Assembly: GCA_021432635.1 (NCBI GenBank) | Contig: MU270023.1 | Location: forward strand, 1,178,001 to 1,242,000 | Source of the DNA: Thozetella sp. PMI_491 | Lineage: Eukaryota; Ascomycota; Sordariomycetes; Chaetosphaeriales; Chaetosphaeriaceae | Direction of reading: 5' to 3' | DNA length: 64,000 nucleotides | Made by a program: the position numbers and the translations under genes | Part shown: piece after piece, positions 31,391 through 41,497 of the stretch | Position numbering within the stretch: the stretch's first letter is position 1 | How the letters are laid out: every line of letters starts with the position of its first letter | The notes under the pieces: generated by a model | What the model was told of the DNA's origin: nothing | Database searches by the model: none | The model's input: only the letters and a program-made list of their open reading frames with translations

Positions 31391-33119
31391 ATGGGTTTCC
31401 TAGCATGGCTTGTCTTGGTTTCGCTTATCCTAAAGTTGGGACACCACTATGTACTTATGATGCGTATCAACGCGGCGTGCCGCCAGCTAGGGACGCCGCA
31501 GTACAGTGCCCTAACATATTGGAGCGACTTTCTCCGCGGTATATGGGACATGCCAGGCTTGCTCGCCGAGCGGTACAGTCGTTACCCAGATAAGGCATTT
31601 GTTATCCCGGTCGTCTTCTTCGGTCCGCTCATCCTGATTCCTCCCCGCCTGGACACTGAGTTCCGCTCAGCTATCAACTCCACGCTGAGTGCGCAATATG
31701 CACAATTCAAATTTGTTCAGCCGTGGCATATATTCCCCCATCCGACCTGGGGCAAAAGGCCCCTGTCGCCGTACAGCACGGGCTTTAGCAGGGTACTGAG
31801 TGGAGCTGCTGTTGTCAATCTTGAACGCTCCCATCTGGCGGAAGAGCTGGTTAGGTCGTGGAAGGAACTGTGGGCTGAAGGGGAAATCGAGAGAGCAGAC
31901 GACGGCAGGGTAATGGGGAGCGTCCTCAAGATTAACCATACATTAATGACGATGATGACGAGGAGGATGTCGGCCATATGTGTAGGCAAGAAACTGTCTA
32001 GGGACAGGACTTACATCAAGATGCTCCTACGTCTCCTGGAGACCGTTCTGACCTCCATCTGGGTTCTCAATTTATTCCCAGACTGGACCAAGCCGTGTGT
32101 ACTCACGTTTCCAGGTCCTCAAGATATAAGTTATACTGATCCAAAGCATCGAGACAGGGCTTTGAGACAACTGATCTGCCAGCCGGCGTGGAGACTGCTT
32201 CGAGAGATTAATGACCGCTACCTTCTCAAAGTATTCGACAACAGGATAGCCGTCATGGAAAGTGGGAAACAAATGGGCCCCGAGGTGCGCATCTGCCAGT
32301 GCCAGAACTTCATCACGGAGTTATATTAACCTGGATGCTTGTCCGAAGGACGATATGGCTACTATAGTGGTAAAAACTGCCTCGAAATTCTCGGACCGGC
32401 GCTTTTCCGAGAAAGAAAATTTGATCCCTAGATTTCTGCTCCTTCATTTCCCGGCAATCCACACCACATCCAGCATGCTCTCCATGGCGATAGACAACCT
32501 CGTAAATTATCCGGAATTTTCCAGTCGTCTTCGACAAGAAGCACTAGAGGTGTTCCAGAAACCCGGCAAGCCAGAGGCCTGGACAGCAGATGAACTCTCT
32601 CGGCTCAAGTATCATGATTGCTTTCTGACCGAAACGATGCGTCTCGAGCCAGTTCTTGAAGCCACGGTACGCAGGACTTGTATCAAGAAAGGGGGGCACA
32701 CCTTCTCCGACGGCACCCACATCCCTGAATGGTTTGACGTCAGTATCGCTACAAATCAGGTGCACAAGGACCCGAGGCTGTGGGAACGGCCATCTACGTT
32801 CAACCCCGATCGGTGGTTGGAAAAGTTACAAAGTGTTCCCTATTCGGGCGACTCGGATTATTTTGCTTTTGGCACAGGGCGCCATATATGGTATGCTTCT
32901 CAGCCCTTCAATTCTGCACTTTTTAGGCTCATTTACTAACCTAACTGAAGCCCTGGTAGATTCTATGCCTTTTCCGTGATGAAGATCATGTTAGCGTACA
33001 TCAACTTGAACTTCGAGGTAGAGGCTGTGCCAGGGGAAACGGCAAAATCCTTGCGGTTTGGCGTACTGAAAGGGTCTATGGAAAGAAAGGTGATGTTTCG
33101 AGAAAAGCAGTCGTGGTGA
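31391..33119 (+). CDS. cytochrome P450 beside the hopene cyclase
   Basis: Three exons, 31391-32284, 32349-32890 and 32951-33119, give 534 residues; the introns are 64 and 60 bases. The ATG at 31391 begins an N-terminal anchor (MGFLAWLVLVSLILKLG). The oxygen-binding helix region reads FPAIHTTSSMLS, as in fungal P450s of the gibberellin-oxidase type. The ExxR is in TETMRLEP, and the PERF-like motif is FNPDRWLE. The heme motif FGTGRHICPGRF is complete only across intron 2, whose splice divides the cysteine codon as TG|C. The acceptor ends in CTGAAG after a TACTAAC branch site. Choosing the next downstream AG instead would remove CPGR. It is probably an endoplasmic-reticulum oxygenase acting on the triterpene. 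It runs in the same direction as the cyclase. No defect is seen. Confidence 0.85.
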
Positions 33120-33920
33120 AGAAATCCTATACGCTTTACTAGAGCTCCTGGAAGTATTGCGAAGAATAGTAAGCTAGAATTCTTGTCTTCATTCGATAGT
33201 TTTAACAATTATTGACGCAGATCAGGGATGCTAATTATTAATTGATTCCTAGATTAAAAGTTTATTTACAGTGTACTACTACTAAAAAAATAAAATTACA
33301 TTCTTTTCATAGAAGATAAATATCCTTCTTCGAGGGAACTTGGCAACACCGCGGTAGTGGCCAAGACTTGTTATAGGTTTAGAAGTAATTATACCATGAC
33401 AAAAAAAGGTGCTCCCTCTAGCAGTCTGCTCTAGCAGACATTAATCACGATCGTGTAGGCCGTCAGCCACGTTAACCACCTGAAGCAGTCTGGGTCCTTT
33501 CCGCTCCAGGGGACCGGCCCTGTTCAGTCGGGCCCGAGTCGGGCCCAAACAAGCTGCAAAGCGACGATGATATGCAACATAGATTACAATCTCACTAGAC
33601 CCATAACGCTTACCCCAAGACGAGCCGTTCGACTACCGGAAATGCTTGGCCGGCCAGTGAGATGATGGACGAGTTCCGAGCACGCTCACAATTGGCATCG
33701 GTGGCCTTGGCGCTGCAGTATCTTCGAACGCGCCAATCCTTGTCGTGCGGAGAATCTCTGGCTCTGTTGCGATACTGAATTTAGAGATCATAGATAGAAG
33801 CATTCGGGCCTTACGCTACTGCTTACTGTGCTGCACATCAGTCATGTAGAGCTCTCATTCGGTCTATTTACAGAATTAGGCAGCTAGGTTGTCCCATTCC
33901 GAAATGCATGAGTTACTCAT
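33120..33920. other. intergenic stretch, partly AT-rich
   Basis: It contains the 3' region of the second P450 and then AT-rich DNA. A short inverted pair CTTGGC/GCCAAG lies at about 33338-33366. I see no gene. Confidence 0.5.
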
Positions 33921-35053
33921 CTAGGAAAGCTGAGTGATGCATCCAGGCTGAACCTTCTCTAGCCGCTCAACGAGCTCCTTCCAAATATCCATTTGCAACC
34001 TCTGGCCTTCTGTATTGCTGAGCCAGCCAGGCACCCAATATTCCTTGATTTTGGAACCCGAGATAAGTTTCCCATGGCTTTCGTCGCCTAGCACTAAACC
34101 ACTCAGGATTACTTGACTTCCCACCTCTGGGGTTTGCGCTCCTATGGCCCTTAGAGCTCCAATAGCAGCCTTTGTGAGTGATCCTGTGTCCCGACCTAAT
34201 TTAGTGGAGTAAAGGCCTGGTGCTACTATGTTTATAACTATATTTGTTTGCTTTACTGGACATAGGGCTGCGAACTGGTGTATAGTATACTCCTCTACTA
34301 GCTTTGTGAGGGAGTATCTAGTGAGTTTATATGTTAGTATAATTCATTCCCTATTCTGACTGATGTGTGATACTGGTAGTAAATGGGACTTATCTTTAGG
34401 TTATATTAGCCTGTTTTAGGTTGTTGAATCTATTGAAAAGAATATTGTTCTGACTTTTGTTAATCTTGCTCTTAGCAGTATAGCTAAGAGTATTTTTGAT
34501 AAAGGCAAAGGTGGGATATATATTAAACTTCTGCCTGTTTATAATTAATTATAGTATTATAAGAGTTACAAGGAAAATAATGCTAATTATATTGATAAAA
34601 AGGGTAATTTCTATGCCCTTAGCTAGTTATTACTAATCTATTATAAGGCTAGTATTAGCAATAAAACTATTGATCCTGTCTAGTTCTGTTGATGCTTTTT
34701 TAGAAAAGGCCTGAATAGATAAATAAGATACTATATTGAGGTGTTAAACCTGTTATAGATATGAGTCTTTTTAAAGTGAGTAGAGTGCTGCTGAATTAGG
34801 CTTGTATGCTTACTTCTATGACTTCCTAGCGCCCTGCTAATTTCTTAATGTCTTTCTTGGCGTTTTCGCTGGCTTTTATATTTCTTACGGCGAGAATAAC
34901 TCTTAAAGCGTTGAATTTGACGAGGTGTTGAGTAGTCTTAAGGCCTAGGCCGGTATTACTGTCCGTGATAATATAGGTTTTGCCTGAGTAAGTTGCCTCA
35001 CTCGCCAATATAGGTACCTTCTTCATCTGCTTAACCGACACTTTTAGCATCAT
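33921..35053 (-). pseudogene. short-chain dehydrogenase, decayed
   Basis: The N-terminal piece (35053-34826) reads GKTYIITDSNTGLGL, the Rossmann dinucleotide loop TGxxxGxG in slightly changed form, then VILAVRNIKASENAKKDI. The C-terminal piece (about 34360-33921) contains the catalytic YSLTK (Y-x-x-x-K), NIVAPGLYSTKL and a typical IWKELVERLEKVQPG end. The roughly 450 bases between them are AT-rich, full of stops and unreadable. Intact relatives reduce or oxidise carbonyl and hydroxyl groups with NAD(P)H. Its place at the edge of the triterpene cluster suggests a lost tailoring step. The AT-rich interior fits RIP spreading from the nearby repeats. Confidence 0.75.
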
Positions 35054-37315
35054 ATCTATATTGCCACGTGGCTAGACGACACTTCCAAAATTGTGGTTGA
35101 GGCGTGATAATCAAGTCGATGTTGAGTCGGGATTGTTTCAAGCTTATGGTGGCGGCGTGCAGGTGTGCGCGGTCAACGTTTGTTCAGGATCAATTGGAGA
35201 TGGATATTTCCGATGCCACTGACTTCGGGGCCTTTATATACCACAAGAGTCTGCCATTGCGACGACATCCGGTAAGTACCTCAGATACTATCACTCTGGG
35301 CGCTGTGATCAGCGCGAGCCCTCAAATTGACCACAGGGCGGTATCGCTTTGGTCGCCAATTATATATTAGTGAACCTATCCGGTTAGCGTCCCCTACATC
35401 TCAGATATAGGAGACTGGGTACTCACACCTGAGGGCCAGAAGTTCGTGCCTAGCGTGGTACGAGGCGAGGCGCCAACAGTTAATAGGTAAACACAGGGAA
35501 TTCTCCCTCGTTTCCGTCTAATGAGCCCATCAAAGGACAATCCAGGTGTGGTTGAGTATTTCCATTGCCGAGTATGAACCTCCCTGGGCCTGCCGTAATA
35601 TTGCTGGATACTCTGTAAATTCACATGGGCTGTGCCACCCCTGTCCCCGACGATGTCACGGTAAACGAAGAACTCCGACCCGCAAGCGAAGGCGCCAAGC
35701 CGCCTATACCCAAAGGGACATATACAAAGCTAGCCAGATCGGGTCACTGATATCTGATTGGCTCACAAGGCGACACCCCACCTACCGTGGTATGGTCGTT
35801 TCGATGATCTGCGCTGGGCACTGTTGACAAGCCCCACGCGTCCCCCTTTTGTCGGAGTAGCGTAAGTACTAACGCGGCAGCTCTAAGACTCTAGCCAGAT
35901 TCTTAAGTGATCTAGCGTACGCTTGCTCCGCGCCGGACACGAGATCTTGACGCCAGGTCACGTAACGGTTTCTCGGCGGACAAATCTTGCCAGTCGGCCA
36001 CCTGCCACTTTATAACCGCGTTTTGAGCAGGACGCTGCGGATGTACCAGCATCCTTCCCGTGAATATTGACGACCTGGCTTGGCGGCTATGCCAGTATGA
36101 AGCTATAATTCGTTTACCAGGGCTCCCCAGGGATTAGTAAGTCGGAGCAGCGGAAAATCAGGTCCCATGTAATGAGAGGCAAGAATACTAGTAGGCCTTA
36201 TTTATTTACTAAGAAGTAGACAGGTCTTGTTTATATTAAATACACTTTCTCCTAGTATAGCCTGCCAGATATAAGACATAGAATACCTCAGCCACTGCTC
36301 TAGAGCGATCTATCTCTAACGTTATTCCCTTAGCAACTAGACACAGAGTCCGCCAAGTTGATATATTGATATATGCCTTTTTTTAACTCGACCTTACTTT
36401 CTTCTTTGATCTTGTCTCTTATATGATTTTCTTAGGGTTCTTTAACGTCAGCGATATACTCTTTCCCCTGAGATTCTACTCCAAGTTTAATATATTAAAG
36501 TTAATTTGGGTAGACTATATCCTCCCAGATTTTATATATAGGTAAACCAAGCCCCTTTATTAGATCTTATTAATATCTAGTAAGATTTCTACTTAACCTT
36601 AGTAATATTAGTGTTATATATTGACTTTTTAGAGAGTAAGCCTAGGATATTTATAGTATCCTTATATTATATTTTACAGGCGTATTCCCTTGTTAACTAG
36701 AAATTATTAGGCCCTAAGCCTATTATAGATAGTGTAATAGTTACTGTAGTTTTACTTGTTATTTATTAACAGATCTATAACTAATACTTGGTTGGATTGA
36801 CACACCTTAATAAGCTTTATCAAATGATTTAATTACGTGGTAGGATTGGTAGATTAATATAAGTGAATCTAGTATTAGCGCTGAAACCTATAAGGTATGG
36901 TTAAACGCTGTTAATTATTATTTAGACACTAATTTTAACTATTAATAGACTTGATCTAGAACTTATACTGTGGACTAGATTGTTAAATATATTCTATGGC
37001 GATATAATATATATAAACAGCTTCTTAGCCGATTATATAACCATTAGAGAATAATCTTATATCCTTACCCCTTAAGCTTTAGCTGCTATGCTTGAAACGA
37101 TTAACTTTGCTAAGCTTTTAAATAGCCTAGGAGAAAATAAGACGCTAAAGCTTGATAGGCTAGAATATACACAAGCGTTTCTATCTCTCCTGTATTAGCT
37201 TATTAATTCCTTATAGTACATTGTATGGTCGCATTATAAAGCTAGCCAATACAATAATATAATATACCTCATATTACTAGGCTTTATAACTACCTTACTT
37301 CTGGAATATGGCTGA
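35054..37315. other. intergenic, AT-rich from 36.1 kb
   Basis: The first kilobase is GC-balanced without a recognised gene. From about 36150 the DNA is strongly AT-rich and dense in stops on both strands, like the other RIP-altered blocks. It may hide an old repeat I cannot classify. Confidence 0.5.
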
Positions 37316-37672
37316 GACTGTACAAGTTATCCGCTCCTCTCAAACCAACTTAACAGCGCCATTGATGACTTTTATGCCAACACTGCTACCAACCCCAAAG
37401 GCATAGAAGTATCGCTGCTATTGTGGGTGCTGTTTATCAGCGGCATCTCAGCTCCAGGAGAAAGGGACCGGTCGTGGTTATCACTGTTGATATTGGAAAC
37501 TTGCAGGCGATTGGGACTCGACGACTGGGCGGCCGTTCGCGGTGAACTGTGCCAGTATCCTTGGATTTACACATTGCACGATTTCCCAGGTAAATGCCTG
37601 TGGGAGCAGGCTAAGATTAAGAACGATATATTTGATCGTACAAACGAGGACATGGAAGCGGGCCCGATATAG
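37316..37672 (+). pseudogene. fungal transcription-factor fragment, C-terminal end
   Basis: An open stretch reads LLLWVLFISGISAPGERDRS, then LGLDDWAAVRGELCQYPWI, then HDFPGKCLWEQ. That is the pattern of the C-terminal end of fungal Zn2Cys6 transcription factors: WALFxGG, then W-x-x-V-R..L..FPW, then H-D..G..LW. No zinc cluster or middle domain is readable upstream, where the DNA is AT-rich. It is therefore a remnant, possibly of the regulator of the triterpene cluster some 4 kb to the left. Confidence in the family is moderate, because only the tail is kept. Confidence 0.55.
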
Positions 37673-37852
37673 AATGTATCAAGCCTTTGGAACAGTACGA
37701 GCTTTCGCCCCCTTCGTCATTGTCTGTTGTCCTTTGCACCCGACCTCTCATCTAGCCTAGTTATAACTGGTAGGACGGCAAGTGTTCGGGAAAAGGTAAG
37801 CCTTGATATCCGCGATTTGTAACGCTTATTAAACCGATAGCATAGCCCAAGC

Positions 37853-38902
37853 CTATGATGGCGGACACGAGGGGAGATCAGCATAAGATGGAAACGGTCC
37901 TTGAAGCTTCTGTAGCGATACGCCTCCATTGAAATTCGCTATCTTTTCTACCGGTAAGCGGAGAGCAGCTGGATCGATGACGGCCCGGGTTTTTTGGATT
38001 AGTTCGCATGCTTCGTGATAGCTCGGTGCTCCCGGGCCAGGTGGACGTACGCCTAAGCGACGGATCGAGGGGATGATGCAGGCGCAGTCAAAGCCGACAT
38101 CTTCATTCTCCAGAAGACCGTTGAACATGGGGAGGGGGTGTACCGGATTCGGTCTGCTCCTGTACGGGCCGGTGAGCCGCAGCTGCTGTTGGGAGCGCGG
38201 AGCCAGGATCCACAGCGGCATGTCGTCACTGTCGACGTCTACGACCACCTTGTAATCCGTTGTCTCGGTCAGTACGGTTGGCACCGTAAAATGCTGCGGA
38301 TATCTCGCGTCGCTCCGAACCCCTAGAACGCCAAGATACACAACAAATCGGGGAAATGGCGGAGCCGACCCAGTCGCCGACGTTACTGCGTCTTGGGATC
38401 GCGCCTTGAGCTCAAATAGCGAAGGCGCGACATGAGGAGAGTCGCCCAAGACAGCAGGGCAGCGGGTGCTGGGCAGAGTCATTCTGCCAATGTCGAGACC
38501 GATCGAGTACTCCCAGCCATTTGTGCCCTTGAAAAGCGGGATCTGGCAGCCGCCGTCTCTGTCCCGACGCTCGACGAGCACTGAAATCGAATTCCGACGC
38601 ACACACGAGAGAGCACGCATCCAACGCTGCGTGACCTCATTATCGTAGTAATGGTCATTGGAGAAGCTGCGTTCATCCTTAGAGTACCAGCAGCTGTGCC
38701 AGTCGGCAGTCCACTCGTTGCCAAAGGGGTTCTCGAACGTAGTTGTGTCCAGGTGATCACCGTGCTGCGTCTCACACTCCTCAGTTCCCTCTTGCTCGCC
38801 GGCACTCCAGTCTTCCTCGTCATCTTCAAACTCCTCTGGCCCATCGCTACTGCCACCAAAATCCTGTTTTGGGGGAATCCTTACGTTTTCTGTCTGGAAC
38901 AT
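37853..38902 (-). CDS. hypothetical protein, 349 residues
   Basis: The ATG at 38902 (MFQTENVRIPPKQDF) opens a frame of 349 residues with codon usage like the other genes. The N-terminal third is strongly acidic (EEFEDDEEDWSAGEQ). The middle has GWEYSIGLDIGRM and FVVYLGVLGVRSD; a Pro-rich part follows (RRLGVRPPGPGAPS). I see no signal peptide, membrane segment or known domain. Open segments upstream on the same strand (about 38940-39110, reading DNTIALFTLASFTDLGDISE) and a candidate 53-base intron suggest one or more 5' exons, but the phases do not give a single clear solution. Function unknown. It sits between the transcription-factor remnant and the AT-rich repeat block. Confidence 0.6.
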   Translation of the reverse strand: MFQTENVRIPPKQDFGGSSDGPEEFEDDEEDWSAGEQEGTEECETQHGDHLDTTTFENPFGNEWTADWHSCWYSKDERSFSNDHYYDNEVTQRWMRALSCVRRNSISVLVERRDRDGGCQIPLFKGTNGWEYSIGLDIGRMTLPSTRCPAVLGDSPHVAPSLFELKARSQDAVTSATGSAPPFPRFVVYLGVLGVRSDARYPQHFTVPTVLTETTDYKVVVDVDSDDMPLWILAPRSQQQLRLTGPYRSRPNPVHPLPMFNGLLENEDVGFDCACIIPSIRRLGVRPPGPGAPSYHEACELIQKTRAVIDPAALRLPVEKIANFNGGVSLQKLQGPFPSYADLPSCPPS

Positions 38903-40800
38903 TAGCAGCCTGCGCGGGTGGAGCCTCAACAGTTGACGTCGTTAACCTTGCCTGGCTAGAGTAGGCGACATTGTAGCAAGGACCATTTGGGATGACATTG
39001 GGGATAAGCCACTCGACGATGGATCCTCGGATATATCACCCAAATCGGTGAAGGAGGCCAAGGTGAACAAGGCAATGGTGTTGTCGGGCAACGAGCAAAT
39101 TCGGTCTCTCTGCTTAGGGGAAGTAAGTGGTGGTGGTAGGATTCAGCTCAATTTGTTGCTGCGGCGGAATGCTTGCGGGGATTGGTTCAAGGGGCGGGGG
39201 AGGGGGGGACTTGAAACAAAGGCCAGGCTTCAGGCTTGCCTCGCGGGAATCAACCAGAGCAGGTACCCTGCAATGCTTAGCCATCGCCGGTTTAAAACAC
39301 GGAATGGCCCCGTTGGAAGGAGCCAGGTTGGAGGAATCCCTCGTTAAGTTCTTATTTATTCTCCCGAGAGTGAAATACATGCTCTTGGTCGGGATGGAAT
39401 CTGGCTGGCTGCTCGAGCCAACGAACACGGCCAACGACGGTCGCTGCGCGTTTCGCTTGCCGCCGGCTGGCTACCCATCATCGCTCTGGATTCACAAGCC
39501 CAGCTGAATATGCAAGTGCCCAATGTCGTCATAGCTGCCAGACCCCGCTCTCTTCAAGTTATTCTAGAGATGCCTTATGCCCAACAATCAGCTTACTAAC
39601 GGATTACTTCTTAGCTTATAGGAAAGCCTCGTCCCAGCCCATTTTTCTCGGGAAGTTTCTCTCCTCTCTTAGCATGTCTCAGCGAACTAGTTTCTTACCC
39701 GAGGTATCGGCAGATAATTAAACTTGCTTACAACCAAGCTCCTGTTATAGAGAGGAGCAAAATCTTGAGGTTACTTGATCAACCGAATATGGCTCGCATT
39801 ACCATTCATCTATTTAATTTGCTCAGTAGCTACAAGTCTCTTGTACCGTGTGCTATAATGTCAATACAAAGTGTTGGTGTTTCACTGCTAGAGGCTTCCC
39901 AGGAAACTAATATTAGTCTCGCGACCCTCCACTTCGATTTATCCATCATTAAAATCAAAGCGCCCAAGGAATTTCAAATCCTAAGGAACAAGCTTGTGCT
40001 AAAGAGAAAGGAGGCTAGTAAGAACGGCGTCCAACACACCACTACGTATAAGTTAGGTGCTTTATTTCGACATTAGCTGCCGCAAACATCTAGTTTAATC
40101 AAGGCCTATAACACAAGAGCATCAGAGATCGCCTCTTACCGCTACGTCAATCTAAAGCCGATATAGTACCAGGATATTTTCGCCGACCATATTAGAATTA
40201 ATAGCACAAGCCTCTAGGCTGCTACAACCTCTGGCCCTGACGCTATTATTATATATCTGCTTATATGCCTATTAGCTTGTATATAGTCTAGACCCAAAGT
40301 AATATTAATTTAGATAGAGTTAGTTTCTAATAGGAAGAAAGAGCTTGCTAAGCTAGACAAGACTAACCTAATATATTAACACTTTATTTAGCTCTTAAAG
40401 ATTATTTTAAATTAAGAGTAGCTTGCTAATTAGAATACTAATATTAGGTCGTAGCTTTAGACAGCTAATAAAGCTATAAGTATTAAATATAAATAACTAA
40501 TGTTAATCCTAAATAATATTTCCCTCCCTATAAATACTACTTTAAATTTATATAAGAGTATCTATTAGGTATAAAAGCTAGCTATAAAAGCTATAGATAA
40601 GCTGATTAAAGGGTAACTATAATTTATTATAACTAGCCCTATATTATTAGGTCTTTCTGCCTAGTATCTATACCTTAATATAATAGTATTATAGGAATCC
40701 CTAGTCCCTATTAAACAATATAATAATCTTATTAACTCAGGCAATATCCTTACTATTAGCCTATAAATAAACCAGAAAGATAAAGAAGAGATATACTAGT
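38903..40800. other. possible 5' exons, then AT-rich relic DNA
   Basis: The part 38903-39440 may hold 5' exons of the hypothetical gene on the minus strand. From about 39500 the GC content falls. The frame at 39765-40076 has no recognised domain, and 40080-40800 is AT-rich with dense stops, probably an old repeat into which the Copia element inserted. I cannot classify it. Confidence 0.45.
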
Positions 40801-41357
40801 TGTTAATATGTGACCCACTATTAAATATAGATCCTAAATATATATTATAAAACGCACGGGCCACATACCTCTAGGGCAGGCAAGAAAGCCCTATACTTAT
40901 AAAAGATCCACGCAAGTAAAAATAACCACACGCCTCAAAGCATCCACGATTCCACACAACGGCCACCTCCTATACAAAACAGCCATACCACATAAAAACG
41001 CTAAAAACAGACTAAAATATACGCTAAGCCCTTTTAATATATATCTACTAGTAAGGGTATAAAACGCGTAAGAAGATGAAGCGTTTTAAATACAAGCGAG
41101 TGTTTTATACGCTGGTCTTTACGAGTATACTAATATGGTAAAAGATGGGCCATCTTAATATGGTAATTAGTGGGGCTATATAGTCTATATATACGTAGCT
41201 TTGCTCCCTGATTTAAATCTTGGATCTTTATCCTTTTACACACATACACTCATACACTTACACTTCCACCCTAAAAGATCCGCTGGCTGGACCCACTTTT
41301 CATGTGTATTCCACTGCTTACGTCATTAAAATTGATTATTTATCATACCTTTTAACA
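40801..41357 (+). repeat. 5' LTR of the Copia element
   Basis: Begins TGTTAATATGTGACC and ends TTTTAACA. It aligns throughout with 49961-50520; the 3' copy is richer in T and A, mostly by transitions. Confidence 0.92.
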
Positions 41358-41390
41358 GGTTATGAGCCTGGAGCTCTAGCCTTTTATATA

Positions 41391-41497
41391 TAACCCTATC
41401 CCTAACCCTTACTTTAAGAGGGTATAACTTAACTAAACCAAGCCCGATTCTATCCGTTCCTCAAGCTATGATATACCCTAACCCTAACCCTAACCCT
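41391..41497 (+). repeat. telomere-like CCCTAA repeats
   Basis: Three full CCCTAA units plus CCCT stand at 41476-41497, and an imperfect pair (AACCCTATCCCTAACCCT) at 41392-41409. They lie just downstream of the 5' LTR of the Copia element, near where its first open frame begins. They are interstitial, not a chromosome end. Confidence 0.85.

Noticed and set aside
39127-39507. A glycine-rich plus-strand frame of 126 codons
   Set aside because: Low complexity; the opposite strand has a frame of similar length and the minus-strand hypothetical gene may extend there. Neither is convincing.
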